DNA from: JBCCQH01 sp039024435
GTDB lineage: Bacteria; Bacteroidota; Bacteroidia; J057; JADKCL01
DNA: 64,000 bases
NCBI GenBank assembly: GCA_039024435.1
Contig: JBCCQH010000013.1
Coordinates: 1 to 64,000, forward strand
Direction of reading: 5' to 3'
Shown here: one piece after another, positions 35,179-44,389 of the stretch
Layout of the letters: each line of letters opens with the position of its first letter
Numbering within the stretch: the first letter of the stretch is position 1
The notes under the pieces: generated by a model
The model's input: the letters and a program-made list of their open reading frames with translations, nothing else
What the model was told of the DNA's origin: nothing
Databases searched by the model: none
Made by a program: the position numbers and the translations under genes

Positions 35179-37323
35179 TTATTTGATGCCGTGCATCATC
35201 CGTTTCAGGATCGGCGACAGCAACATCGCGATGAGTGCAAAGAACAGGGCGAAGAAGGTAATCTGCGAGAAGACCTTGACGTAATTCGACAGTCCTTTCA
35301 CCTTACCAACGCTCTTTTTGAACGCACTGTATTTTTTCGCAAAGGCAAATGCATTGTTTGCCCACTCAGCGTTGTACTGGACCATTTTGTCCTTGGTGGC
35401 GTTGAAAACTTTGACCTTTTCCATGGCCTGGGCTTTGGCGGCCACCTGACCGAACTTTTCCAGTTTTTCGGTTTTTTCCGCGCCTTCATCCATGGCCAGT
35501 AGTTTTTGGGCATCCTTTTGGGTAGGACTGTTTTCGAAGGCGAAAAATTGGTCGTAGAATTCAAAGAAGTATTCCTTGGGCCGATTCGGATTGAGGGTAT
35601 CGGTGTAGGACAATGCGGCGGCCATGGGCTTGAGTTCCTCGGCCAGTTTGACATTGCCCGGGGCGGCTTCGGCCCACTTATCGTTTACCGTAGCCATCGC
35701 TTGGGTGGCCCCGATCAACTGGTTCAGATCTTCCCCGCTGGGCAATTCCAGTTTGCTGTAGTCCATGCCGGTGACATTGCCTTCGCCATCCTTGATCTTG
35801 GATTGGTTGATCCAACTGGTATCGAGCACGGCCACCAAGGCTTTTTGGAAGTCGAAGTTGAAGCGGCCGACTTTGTTTTGGTCTTCTCCGGTGAATGCTT
35901 CCACGAAACCGTTGATCACGCCCGACTTTTCCACGTACTCGGTGGTCGCTTCCTCCACGGTGAGCTTGGCGATGACGCCCGAAATATGGTGAGCAAAGGC
36001 TGAGGACAAGAACCAGACGCCCATCATGAGCGAAACGATGGCCTTGGGCGATAGCTCAGTGACCTTGGACAAACCGATGGGCGAAATGAACATCTCCCCG
36101 GTAGTGATCAGGAAATAGCCCGCCGCGAGGTAGAAGAAGGGCACGCTACCGGTGCTGTCCATTTGGTGGGCACTGAAGGCAAATACTCCGAAGCCGAGGC
36201 CCAACTGCAAGATCCCCAAGGCAAACTTGATCGGGGTCGACGGATTGAGGCGCTTGGTGTCGAGGAAGGTCCACAGCAACGAAAACGGCACCGCCAGCAC
36301 GATGATGTAGAAGGGATTGATGGCATTCGTCTGAGAAGCGTTCAGGAAAGTCAAATTCACATTCCGCTCGGCGAAGAGGGTCAGCGAACTGCCCGCTTGC
36401 TCAAAAAACGACCAGAATACCGTGATGAATACGGTGAGAACGAGGACGACGAACAGCCGTTGCCAGACGACCTTCTCGGATCGGCTCATGTAGTAAATCA
36501 GGTAACCGAGGATGATGATGCCGACGGCGATCAGCAACGCTTCCATCAATTCGCCCAGACCGGGGATGTGGAGATCATTGAAGTAGACCAGGAAAGAGGC
36601 AATCGGGACGAGCAGGGCCGCGCCGAAGTAGATGACGTTGGCGACGTTGGTGCCAAACACCTTTTCCTTTTGCCATTTTTCCGGTTGCAGTCCCACGTCG
36701 AGGAAGATGCCATTGCGGGAGCCGAGGGCAAATACTACCAAACCGATCAACATCCCGACCCCAGCCGCACCGAAGCCCCAGTGCCAGCCGTAGGTTTCCC
36801 CAAGCCAGCCGCAAACCAGCGGGGCCAGGAAGGCACCGGCATTGATCCCCATGTAAAAAATGGTGAAACCAGCGTCGCGGCGCTTGTCCCCGGGAGGATA
36901 CAGGCTACCGACCATCGTGGAAATGTTCGGTTTGAAAAATCCGTTGCCCACAATCAGCAGACCGAGGGCGCCAAAGAAGAAAAACTCGCTTTCGAAGGCC
37001 ATGATGAAATGGCCGAGGGCCATCAGAACCGCGCCGAGCATGATCGACTTGCGGTAGCCTAGGAACCGGTCCGCCATGTTCCCGCCGATGACCGGCGTGG
37101 CGTAAACGAGGGCGCCATAGGCGGCATAAATGCCGATGGAGATTTCCTCACCGTTGGACAATTCGCGGAATAGATTGTTGACCATGTAGAGGGTCAGCAG
37201 GGCGCGCATTCCGTAGAAGGAGAAGCGCTCCCAAAGCTCCGCAAAAAACAAGTAGAAGAGGCCGGACGGGTGGCCAAATGTTTGTGGACCGTTCTCCACC
37301 GACTGGGTACTGGTTGTAGACAT
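35179..37323 (-). CDS. POT/PTR-family peptide transporter with large periplasmic insertion
   Basis: A 714-residue proton-dependent oligopeptide transporter. The family signatures are ELWERFSFYGMRALLTLYMV, GGNMADRFLGYRKSIMLGAV and the FTIFYMGINAGAFLAPLVCG motif. The usual family length is about 450-550. The extra length is a soluble stretch of about 220 residues (about 460-680) placed before the last membrane segment (FSQITFFALFFALIAMLL); it is rich in Lys, Ala and Glu and probably helical. By topology it would lie in the periplasm. The gene has its own promoter at 37426-37456 and heads the anmK cluster, so murein peptides are a reasonable substrate guess. Confidence 0.93.
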   Translation of the reverse strand: MSTTSTQSVENGPQTFGHPSGLFYLFFAELWERFSFYGMRALLTLYMVNNLFRELSNGEEISIGIYAAYGALVYATPVIGGNMADRFLGYRKSIMLGAVLMALGHFIMAFESEFFFFGALGLLIVGNGFFKPNISTMVGSLYPPGDKRRDAGFTIFYMGINAGAFLAPLVCGWLGETYGWHWGFGAAGVGMLIGLVVFALGSRNGIFLDVGLQPEKWQKEKVFGTNVANVIYFGAALLVPIASFLVYFNDLHIPGLGELMEALLIAVGIIILGYLIYYMSRSEKVVWQRLFVVLVLTVFITVFWSFFEQAGSSLTLFAERNVNLTFLNASQTNAINPFYIIVLAVPFSLLWTFLDTKRLNPSTPIKFALGILQLGLGFGVFAFSAHQMDSTGSVPFFYLAAGYFLITTGEMFISPIGLSKVTELSPKAIVSLMMGVWFLSSAFAHHISGVIAKLTVEEATTEYVEKSGVINGFVEAFTGEDQNKVGRFNFDFQKALVAVLDTSWINQSKIKDGEGNVTGMDYSKLELPSGEDLNQLIGATQAMATVNDKWAEAAPGNVKLAEELKPMAAALSYTDTLNPNRPKEYFFEFYDQFFAFENSPTQKDAQKLLAMDEGAEKTEKLEKFGQVAAKAQAMEKVKVFNATKDKMVQYNAEWANNAFAFAKKYSAFKKSVGKVKGLSNYVKVFSQITFFALFFALIAMLLSPILKRMMHGIK

Positions 37324-37425
37324 GCTCTAATTCAGCTAAATTCCATAGAAAATGGGGGTTTGCCTCCCCGAAAGAGATCGTTTTCGAAGGATCGATGTTC
37401 GATTCTCAGCAACCTAATAATCAAA

Positions 37426-37456
37426 CAAATCTATATGATCGGCTATCCTTTTCCAA
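37426..37456 (-). promoter_or_regulatory. Promoter of the POT transporter gene
   Basis: Minus strand TTG (37456-37454), a 20-base spacer and TAGATTTG (37433-37426), a perfect TAnnTTTG. The ATG lies 102 bases downstream. Confidence 0.5.
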
Positions 37457-37826
37457 AAAAAGTTAAGTCAACCAATCTGGAGAAGACACGGCCGTATGCT
37501 TTAGCAAAATGCCGCGATCCTGCATTTATTGAACCCTTTTGTGAGGGGCGTTTTCCCGCTCTGTTGCGGGATTTAACGCTCACAAGGTAGCCCCGGCGAT
37601 CGCAGCGGAAAAAAATCGATACCGAAAGGCGTTTTTGGGGGAGTCAAGGGCGGTTTTCTCCCTCCCTCGGGTCGCAATTCGCGCCCACCGCCGGCCGTGC
37701 TCCCCCCCACCGCCGGGCAAGATCGGCACGCGCGCCTTCCCCCGCCGATTCCCCAGCCAGAAATGACAAGGCCGAGCTACTTGTAACAATGACACTATCC
37801 GGTTCCGGTCTCTGTCCGATTTTTCC

Positions 37827-37834
37827 TATTTTTG
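37827..37834 (+). promoter_or_regulatory. -7 box of the AcpH-like gene
   Basis: TATTTTTG, a perfect TAnnTTTG match, 23 bases before the ATG. No TTG is seen at the proper distance. Confidence 0.35.
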
Positions 37835-37857
37835 CTCCGATCACCGGTTGATTGCCC

Positions 37858-38556
37858 ATGAATTTCATTTCGCATTTTTACGCAGATCGCGGCGTTCAGG
37901 ACGCGCTGTTCATTGTCGGAACGGTGACGCCGGACTTGATGTCCATCTACAACGCGAAGTACCGGGTCAAAAATTCTCACCTCAATAAATTCGACCGTTT
38001 GGCCCATCCTGAGGTGCCACGCTCATTCTTAAAAGGATTGGAGCGGCATTTTTTTGTGGACCGCATCTTCCACGACTCGGACAACTTTCGGCGGGAAACC
38101 GAGCGGATCAGTCAGGAATTGCCGCTGCGGCTGCCCCAATATGATATCCAGCGCAAATTTTTCATCGGCCACCTGCTGCTGGAATTGCTCATGGATAAGA
38201 TCATCATCGACCAGGATCCGCGCATCCTGGAAGAATTTTACGGCCATTTTGCGGACGCCGGACAGTACGCACCGCTGCAACAGTTTACCGGACTGGTGGC
38301 CGGCCACACGCTGGGCACTTACGTCTCGTTTTTGCGCAAATTTTACGAGAACAAGTACCTCTACAAGTACCAGGAATACGCGCACTTGATCTGGGTCTTG
38401 GGTCAATTGCTGCGCCGCGTGCGGGTAGAAAGCCGCGATTTTCTCCACGCACCAGCATTTTTGGACTACATGAAAGAGTACGAAACCGGTTTGGTGGACC
38501 GCTTTGAGATATTTTTTACCGAGATCCACAACGCCGAAGGATTTAGCTTCGATTGA
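37858..38556 (+). CDS. AcpH-like (ACP phosphodiesterase-related) protein
   Basis: A 232-residue cytoplasmic protein. Its start MNFISHFYADRGVQDALFIV followed by GTVTPDL recalls the MNFLAHL...GNLLGD start of ACP phosphodiesterase-like proteins, and ERHFFVDRIFHDSDNFRRET near residue 65 recalls the family's His/Asp-rich second block. The rest (helical, with many aromatic residues) is not diagnostic. If related, it would be an HD-like metal enzyme that acts on 4'-phosphopantetheine. This is a weak assignment; call it a conserved protein. The acylase gene starts 38 bases after its stop. Confidence 0.55.
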   Translation: MNFISHFYADRGVQDALFIVGTVTPDLMSIYNAKYRVKNSHLNKFDRLAHPEVPRSFLKGLERHFFVDRIFHDSDNFRRETERISQELPLRLPQYDIQRKFFIGHLLLELLMDKIIIDQDPRILEEFYGHFADAGQYAPLQQFTGLVAGHTLGTYVSFLRKFYENKYLYKYQEYAHLIWVLGQLLRRVRVESRDFLHAPAFLDYMKEYETGLVDRFEIFFTEIHNAEGFSFD

Positions 38557-38570
38557 TCGTGCCGGGGGCT

Positions 38571-38578
38571 TATCTTTG
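38571..38578 (+). promoter_or_regulatory. -7 box of the acylase gene
   Basis: TATCTTTG, a perfect TAnnTTTG match, 16 bases before the acylase ATG. A TTG lies 15 bases upstream, slightly short of the usual spacing. Confidence 0.4.
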
Positions 38579-38594
38579 CTCAACTTCTGAATCC

Positions 38595-40688
38595 ATGTCT
38601 GTTTCCTTCCACTTTCGGCTCTGCTTCTTATTTTTTGTCGTTTGCGCGGTCGAGCTGCCGGCGACGGGTCAGATTGATCCCGCGCCGATCACCATCGCCC
38701 GGGATGCGTGGGGTGTACCTCACATCTTTGCCCCGACCGATCCCCAAGTCGCCTACGGACTCGCCTGGGCCCACGCCGAGGACGATTTCCCCACGATTCA
38801 AGAGCCGCTGCTCGCGGTGCAGGGCCGCCTCTCGGAGGTGAAGGGCAAAAACGGGGTGCTCCTGGATGCGATTGCCTTTTTTGCCGATGTGGAAGGCGCA
38901 GTGGAGACTCAGTTTGACTCGGTGTTTTCCCCGGAATACAAAGCTTTGCTAAATGGCTACGTACAGGGCCTCAATGCATTTGCCGCGGCTCACCCCGACG
39001 AGATCCGGGCCTCAGGGCTCTTTCCCACCTCGGAACGGGAGCTGGTCAAGGCCTACATCATGACGATGATGTTCATCAGCAATGTCCATTACGATCTGAT
39101 TCGCATTCTGCAGAACACCATCGTGCACCAGGAAGCAGCCGGCTTTCACCGCGGCTCCAATGGCTGGGCCTTTGCCCCCCACAAAACGGAAACCGGGGAG
39201 ACCTACCTGGTTTCAAATACCCACCAGCCCTTGCGGGGGCCGACCAGTTGGTACGAGGCGCACGTCCAGTCCGAGGAAGGTTGGGACATGCTGGGGGCTA
39301 CTTTCCCGGCCGGCGTCACCCCGTTTTTGGGGACCAATCGCTACCTGGGCTGGACCCACACCACAAACTATGACGATTTCGACGATGTCTACAAACTGGT
39401 CATGCACCCGAAAAAGAAGTGGCACTACCGCTACGACGGCAAGTGGAAAGCATTGGAAAAGCGGGTGCTCAAGTTGAAGGTGAAGTTCGGCCCGGTCAAA
39501 ATTCCGGTGAAGCGGACGTTTTATTGGAGCGTGTACGGTCCGGCCTTGAAGAACAAGCACGGTTTCTACGCGATCCGCTTTGTCTGCAACCAGGTGATCA
39601 CCGCCGGTCAGCAGTGGTACGCCATGAACAAGGCGCGCAACTTCACGGAGTTTGAAGCCGCGCTCAAGCGGCAATCCCTCCCCAACCAAAATGTCATCTA
39701 CGCCGACCGCGATGGCCGGATCGCGTTTCTGGGCAACGGTCTTTTCCCCTACCGTGCCACGGGCTACAACTGGCAAGGGGTGGTGCCGGGCGATACCTCG
39801 GCGACCAACTGGCCACTGAAGTTTTTGCCCTTGGACAGCCTGATTTACGTGCGGGATCCGGAGTGTGGGTACGTATTCAACTGCAACCACACCAGTTACA
39901 ACTGTACCTGTCCGGCGGAAAATCCGCGGCCGGAGGACTACAATCCGCGCATCGGTTACCAGCCCAAGAATACTGCGCGGGCCATTCGGGTGGGCCAATT
40001 CATGGCGGAAACGGACAAAATCAGTTACGCACGGGTGAAGGAGATGAAATACGACTCGCGGATTCCGCTGCCGCTCTACACCCGCAGCATCGAGAACCTG
40101 GACCTGTTGCGGAGCTTGGACCCCGCGCGCTATCCCGATCTGCGCGAGGTTTTAGCGGTCCTGACCAAATGGGATGGGAGTGCCGAAGTGGACAATGAGC
40201 AGGCGGCGATCATCTCCTTGGCGATTCAGCACTTGCTCAAATACATTCGGGGACTCGGCATCGCCGAATACAACAATACCTTGCCGGAAGAAGAATTTGC
40301 CGAAGCCCTGCGGTTTGCCCAGAAGCACTTGCGGAAGCACTTTGGAACCCTGGAGGTGCCGTTGGGCGACTTACAAAAACACGTCCGCGGGGAGCAGGTC
40401 ATGGGCATTTGGGGCATCCCGGAAGTTCTTACCCAGATGTACACCAAGCCCTGGGAAGATGGCCGCTACCAAAGTGAATTGGGGGATTCCTACACGCTAT
40501 TTGTGACCTACGACGCCGCCGGAGTGAAGCGGATTGAGACTGTGGTACCTTATGGCGCGAGCAACCGGCCGGGTGATCCCCACTATGCCGATCAAATGTC
40601 CCTTTTCGTCAACAAACAACTCAAAACCATGTCCATGGACCGCACCCAAATCCTCGATTCCGCCACGCGCATTTATCACCCAAAGTAA
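38595..40688 (+). CDS. Penicillin-acylase-family N-terminal nucleophile hydrolase
   Basis: A 697-residue secreted amidase. The start MSVSFHFRLCFLFFVVCAVE followed by LPATGQ is a signal peptide. Family order is intact: an alpha-chain segment starting ITIARDAWGVPHIFAPTD, a spacer, then the cleavage site HRG|SNGWAFAP, where Ser188 becomes the N-terminal nucleophile of the beta chain. Further conserved parts are NTHQPLRGPTSWYEAH, GATFPAGVTPFLGTNRYLGW and TTNYDD. The Gly-Ser-Asn-x-Trp-Ala form is typical of the aculeacin/AHL-acylase branch, so it may cleave N-acyl-homoserine lactones or other long-chain amides. That specificity is inferred. It would work in the periplasm. Confidence 0.92.
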   Translation: MSVSFHFRLCFLFFVVCAVELPATGQIDPAPITIARDAWGVPHIFAPTDPQVAYGLAWAHAEDDFPTIQEPLLAVQGRLSEVKGKNGVLLDAIAFFADVEGAVETQFDSVFSPEYKALLNGYVQGLNAFAAAHPDEIRASGLFPTSERELVKAYIMTMMFISNVHYDLIRILQNTIVHQEAAGFHRGSNGWAFAPHKTETGETYLVSNTHQPLRGPTSWYEAHVQSEEGWDMLGATFPAGVTPFLGTNRYLGWTHTTNYDDFDDVYKLVMHPKKKWHYRYDGKWKALEKRVLKLKVKFGPVKIPVKRTFYWSVYGPALKNKHGFYAIRFVCNQVITAGQQWYAMNKARNFTEFEAALKRQSLPNQNVIYADRDGRIAFLGNGLFPYRATGYNWQGVVPGDTSATNWPLKFLPLDSLIYVRDPECGYVFNCNHTSYNCTCPAENPRPEDYNPRIGYQPKNTARAIRVGQFMAETDKISYARVKEMKYDSRIPLPLYTRSIENLDLLRSLDPARYPDLREVLAVLTKWDGSAEVDNEQAAIISLAIQHLLKYIRGLGIAEYNNTLPEEEFAEALRFAQKHLRKHFGTLEVPLGDLQKHVRGEQVMGIWGIPEVLTQMYTKPWEDGRYQSELGDSYTLFVTYDAAGVKRIETVVPYGASNRPGDPHYADQMSLFVNKQLKTMSMDRTQILDSATRIYHPK

Positions 40689-41249
40689 TTTTCGGTGAGC
40701 AAGCTTCTGACTGTCCGATTTCCGATGAGCGCTGCGCTCAACTTTCACTTGCGCTAAAGTGGCGCAAGTGAAAGTTGATTATTGGTTGGGAATGGAACAT
40801 TCGCCGAGCGGAAATTCTTGTTTGCGGCAAGGATGGGAGGGACATTGGTCGCGCCGATCCGGCGGGACGGAGCACCGCGAACTCCCGGAACAGCCCGGTA
40901 CGGACGCGTCGGTGGAGCGTCAGTAGCCGCCCCGGTGAAGATACAATCTACCCAATCCCACTTCAGTACGCGGATCGTAGACGCACGATAGGAGGATTTT
41001 TGATGGGTGGTGGAACGCAGCAGGACCGGCCGAATGGCGATTGAAATTCGGAAGTTGAGTCATTGCACATTTTTAAGGTCAAATCCTGCGCCGCGCGTGA
41101 TCGCGCGGGTCTACGGGAATAATCGGAGTTGAGATCCGCTTCGTTGATTGTAGGCTGCGGGTTCAGGAACGCGCCCGTTGGAAATTGGAAATTCTCCCAT
41201 CGAGAATCAGCCATTCTTTCCTAAATTGAAACGGATTATCATTTGCGCT
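40689..41249. other. 561-bp intergenic region after the acylase gene
   Basis: It holds the strong inverted repeat at 40738-40778 and then about 470 bases with no convincing open frame. I see no repeat copy, RNA gene or promoter box except ATTATCATTTG just before the aldo-keto reductase start, one base too long for TAnnTTTG. Confidence 0.5.
40738..40778. repeat. Perfect 17-bp inverted repeat (stem-loop)
   Basis: TCAACTTTCACTTGCGC and GCGCAAGTGAAAGTTGA are perfect complements around the 7-base loop TAAAGTG. It lies 50 bases after the acylase stop. There is no T run, so it is not a standard terminator; it could be an mRNA 3' end stabiliser or a REP-like element. I find no second copy in the window. 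Confidence 0.75.
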
Positions 41250-42278
41250 ATGCAGTACAAATTATTGGGATATACCGGGCTCCGGGTCTCAGAGCTTTCG
41301 CTGGGGACGATGACTTTCGGTGAAGAATGGGGCTGGGGGGCTTCGCGTGAAGTCAGCCAGCAGGTTTTTGATGCCTACGCGGAAGCGGGGGGCAATTTTA
41401 TCGATACGGCCAATCGCTACACGGAGGGCACGAGTGAACGCTGGCTGGGGGATTTTCTGGCCGCCGACCGCGACCACTTCGTGCTGGCGACCAAGTACAC
41501 CCTGTACGACCGCCTCAATGACCCCAACTTCAATGGCAACCACCGCCTGAATATGATGCGCTCGGTCGAAGCCAGTCTCAAGCGCCTCAAGACGGACCAC
41601 CTCGATGTGCTGTACCTCCACGCCTGGGACGGCATGTCGCCCATCGAAGAAGTTCTGCGGGGGATCGACGACTTGGTGCGCCAGGGCAAGGTCATCTACG
41701 CGGGCATCTCGGATACGCCGGCCTGGATCGTCGCTCGGGCCAATACCATCGCCGACCTGCGGGGCTGGACCCGCTTCAACGCGTTGCAGATCGAGTACAG
41801 TTTGATCCAGCGCACGGTGGAGCGTGAACTGTTGCCGATGGCAAAATCGATGGACATCGCGGTGACGGCCTGGGCCGCTCTGGCCGGAGGGGCGCTCACC
41901 GGCAAATACCTCGACGGCAATGGGGCCGACAAACGCCTGAGTGAAGGCAGCACCCGCCTCAACGAGCGCAGCCAGAACATTACCCGCGAGGTGGTCGCCA
42001 TCGCGAAGGAGCTCGGTTGTTCTCCGGCGCAAGTCGCCATCAATTGGGTCCGACAGAAAGACCAAGTGGTGATCCCAATTATCGGGGCGCGGAAGCTCAG
42101 TCAGATCCGAGACAGCCTTGGTTGCCTGGAACACCCCCTCGCCCCCGAACACCTGGCCCACCTCAACGAGGTCAGTCACATCGAGCTCGGTTTTCCCCAC
42201 GATTTTCTGCGCTCGGACGGGGTCAAAAATGTCCTGTTCGGCGGCACTTACCCGCAAATTGATTCCCACAGATTATGA
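41250..42278 (+). CDS. Aldo/keto reductase
   Basis: A 342-residue NADPH-dependent oxidoreductase with a TIM-barrel fold. The catalytic tetrad is complete: Asp52 and Tyr57 (FIDTANRYTEG), Lys82 (LATKYTLY) and His124 (YLHAWD). The start MQYKLLGYTGLRVSELSLGT is typical of the YghZ/Tas-like bacterial group, and VIPIIGARKLSQIRDSLGCL near the end forms part of the cofactor site. It overlaps the following SDR gene by ATGA, so the two reductases are made together, perhaps for a shared substrate. The substrate is unknown. Confidence 0.94.
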   Translation: MQYKLLGYTGLRVSELSLGTMTFGEEWGWGASREVSQQVFDAYAEAGGNFIDTANRYTEGTSERWLGDFLAADRDHFVLATKYTLYDRLNDPNFNGNHRLNMMRSVEASLKRLKTDHLDVLYLHAWDGMSPIEEVLRGIDDLVRQGKVIYAGISDTPAWIVARANTIADLRGWTRFNALQIEYSLIQRTVERELLPMAKSMDIAVTAWAALAGGALTGKYLDGNGADKRLSEGSTRLNERSQNITREVVAIAKELGCSPAQVAINWVRQKDQVVIPIIGARKLSQIRDSLGCLEHPLAPEHLAHLNEVSHIELGFPHDFLRSDGVKNVLFGGTYPQIDSHRL

Positions 42279-42964
42279 AAGAGCCAAGAGTCATCCTGGT
42301 GACCGGAGCCAATCGCGGCATTGGCAAAGAAATCGTCCGCCAGTTGGCGGCGGCCGGCCACGTGGCGATCCTGAGCAGCCGCGATACAACGCGAGGGGCA
42401 CAAGCCGCCGAAGGCATGGCCGGGGAAGTTCACGTGCTGGGCTTGGATGTCGGGGATCCGGCTTCCATGGCAGCGGCGGCTGGATTCATTGCCCAAAAGT
42501 GGGGACGACTCGATGCGGTCATCAACAATGCCGGGGTGATGTCGGCCGAGGATGGTCCGGCAGTCCAATCGGTCGAGGAAGTGCGCCGGGTGCTTGATCC
42601 CAACTTTTTTGGAATCTACGCGCTGAATCAAGTGCTGTTGCCTCTTTTGCGCCAATCGGCCGATCCCCGGATCATCAACCTGTCGAGCAGCATGGGCAAG
42701 CGCTCTGGTTTGTCCCCTTTCCATGCTGCCTACCGCCTGAGCAAGTACCTGCTCAATGGCTACACCATTATGCTCGCCCGGGAGCTGAAATCCGAAGGCA
42801 TCAAAGTCAATGCGATGTGTCCCGGCTGGGTGCGCACCGACATGGGCGGCGCCAATGCTGCCCGCAGTGTCGAACAAGGCGCGGACACCGCCGTCTGGCT
42901 GGCGACTGCGCCCGACACTCCGCACGGAGAGTTTGTCCGGGATCGGAAGGTGATTCCTTGGTGA
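42275..42964 (+). CDS. Short-chain dehydrogenase/reductase
   Basis: A 229-residue classical SDR. The cofactor motif TGANRGIG is at residues 10-17, NNAG near 87, the catalytic Ser in INLSSSMG near 140 and Tyr153-x3-Lys157 in YRLSK. It resembles the plant carbonyl-reductase-like group (NRGIG, FFGIYALNQ...PLL). The preference for NADP is suggested by Arg after the first Gly-x-x but not proven. It is translationally coupled to the aldo-keto reductase upstream. No regulator is adjacent. Confidence 0.93.
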   Translation: MKEPRVILVTGANRGIGKEIVRQLAAAGHVAILSSRDTTRGAQAAEGMAGEVHVLGLDVGDPASMAAAAGFIAQKWGRLDAVINNAGVMSAEDGPAVQSVEEVRRVLDPNFFGIYALNQVLLPLLRQSADPRIINLSSSMGKRSGLSPFHAAYRLSKYLLNGYTIMLARELKSEGIKVNAMCPGWVRTDMGGANAARSVEQGADTAVWLATAPDTPHGEFVRDRKVIPW

Positions 42965-43029
42965 GGGGGAGGCGGGATGTACTGGTTGAGGGGTTCGAAA
43001 GGTTCAGCCTCCAATTGAGGGTTTTTCCA

Positions 43030-43509
43030 TTATCCTTTCCCAACTGCGTTTTGCCGAATGCCGATAACCATGAGAGAAATTAAGCTGATACAAACCGAAA
43101 TTGTCCGGACAGTATGGTAAAAATCCCAACGGTCAAATGTCCTCAATGCCTCTTGCCCTTCAAGGGCGCCCGATTGCAAAGCTGGATTGTATACCCCACC
43201 GTACAACCCAAAATTAAATCCCTGGCAAACCAATAAGGTGGCCAAGGCCACACCCCACAAAGCCTTGTTTTTTCCCTTGATGTTAAAAATAAACGCGGCA
43301 ACCATGGAAATGATAGATAAAAAATGGATGGGCACCATGATATTGGAAAATCGAGTGAAGGGACCGGACCACCAATCCTGAATTTCCGTACCGGACAATT
43401 CCTGCCAATAGGGAACCAAGGAGATGGCGATGAAGGCATAAATGAAGGCAACCGCGCTGACAAACGTAAACGCGAAGGTATAGGCAACGTGATTCTTTTG
43501 GATTTTCAT
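43030..43509 (-). CDS. Four-TM membrane protein, DUF1772-like
   Basis: A 159-residue membrane protein with four hydrophobic segments (about residues 10-32, 58-78, 84-102 and 133-152). The fourth is preceded by RWDFYHTVRTISVC, like the W...H..R pattern of DUF1772 (anthrone oxygenase-like) proteins, but other conserved points are unclear. Function unknown. It lies 156 bp downstream of the second Crp-like regulator on the same strand and is AT-richer than the genes before it. Confidence 0.65.
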   Translation of the reverse strand: MKIQKNHVAYTFAFTFVSAVAFIYAFIAISLVPYWQELSGTEIQDWWSGPFTRFSNIMVPIHFLSIISMVAAFIFNIKGKNKALWGVALATLLVCQGFNFGLYGGVYNPALQSGALEGQEALRTFDRWDFYHTVRTISVCISLISLMVIGIRQNAVGKG

Positions 43510-43665
43510 GGTAAATCATTGATCACTCGAATCCTTTGAGGATAGGAGTCAATTGAACTCTGGATGTTGATGTATCCGATTGTGGGCAATGGGAATGCTC
43601 TCAATACGGTTGTGCTTGCGTATTGCAATGTTACGAGGTCAGTAACCCATATCCATTAATGATTA

Positions 43666-44226
43666 TTAAGAGTTTTGTTTGTCATTTCTTTTTTTGATCC
43701 TGTCACTTTTGGCTTTGCTCAACGCTTCCGGAGTAATGCCCAGAAAAGAAGCGACCATCCTTTGGGGGACACGCTGCACAATATTGGGGTAGGTATCAAG
43801 AAAGTTGTCATATCGTTCAATGGCGGTCGTACTGATTAGATTGATGATTCTGTTTTGCATCACAAAAAACCGTTTCCTGAGCATCTGCTTGTTTGCAATG
43901 GTGATGTCAGGATCTTTGATATGGACTTGAACGATGGACTCTTCGATGGCATCGATCATCAATTGGGCGGGCTCTTCCGGACTGCAAACGTCGGCTATGA
44001 TCCAAGTTTCTGGGGCAAACATAAAAATATGTTCTTTGCCATTGTTTCCGATGGTATAGCTCCTAAGCAATCCTGATTCCACCACAAATATCTTTGTGTT
44101 TTTGTCTCCGGTACTTTGGAGTATTTGTCCTCTTTTTACTTGGATCCTTCTTTGCATACCCAAATCCAATATACTTCTACTGCGCGGAAACCAAAATCTG
44201 AAAGCCGGAAGCGCAGGCAAAGGCAA
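43666..44226 (-). CDS. Crp/Fnr-like transcriptional regulator
   Basis: A 186-residue protein: an N-terminal cyclic-nucleotide-binding-like barrel (RIQVKRGQILQSTGDKNTKI then VVESGLLRSYTIGNNGKEH) and a C-terminal HTH (VPQRMVASFLGITPEALSKA). The barrel lacks a recognisable cAMP pocket. I accept the long start because the family needs the N-terminal helix before the barrel; a start 23 codons later would remove it. It may control the DUF1772-like gene downstream. It is not closely similar to the first Crp-like protein at 22533. Confidence 0.85.
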   Translation of the reverse strand: MPLPALPAFRFWFPRSRSILDLGMQRRIQVKRGQILQSTGDKNTKIFVVESGLLRSYTIGNNGKEHIFMFAPETWIIADVCSPEEPAQLMIDAIEESIVQVHIKDPDITIANKQMLRKRFFVMQNRIINLISTTAIERYDNFLDTYPNIVQRVPQRMVASFLGITPEALSKAKSDRIKKRNDKQNS

Positions 44227-44389
44227 GTATCATCTACGTGTGGTTGCAAACTGAAATTGAGATGAAAAAGAAGGATGGAAAAAATCTGGAGCGATTGGTT
44301 GAGGTGGAAATGAAAAGCTTGCTATCGTCAATCAGCCCGAAGTGGAATTGCCGGCTTTTTTATCCGAGAAAGGTAGGGCCAGCTTGAGC

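Larger units (their letters stand above)
37324..37857. other. 534-bp divergent intergenic region
   Basis: It separates the minus-strand POT gene from a plus-strand gene. It holds the POT promoter (37426-37456), a small CCCGC/GCGGG hairpin at about 37556-37571, a strongly C-rich stretch at 37660-37760 and a TATTTTTG box at 37827-37834. No open frame in it looks like a protein. Confidence 0.5.
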
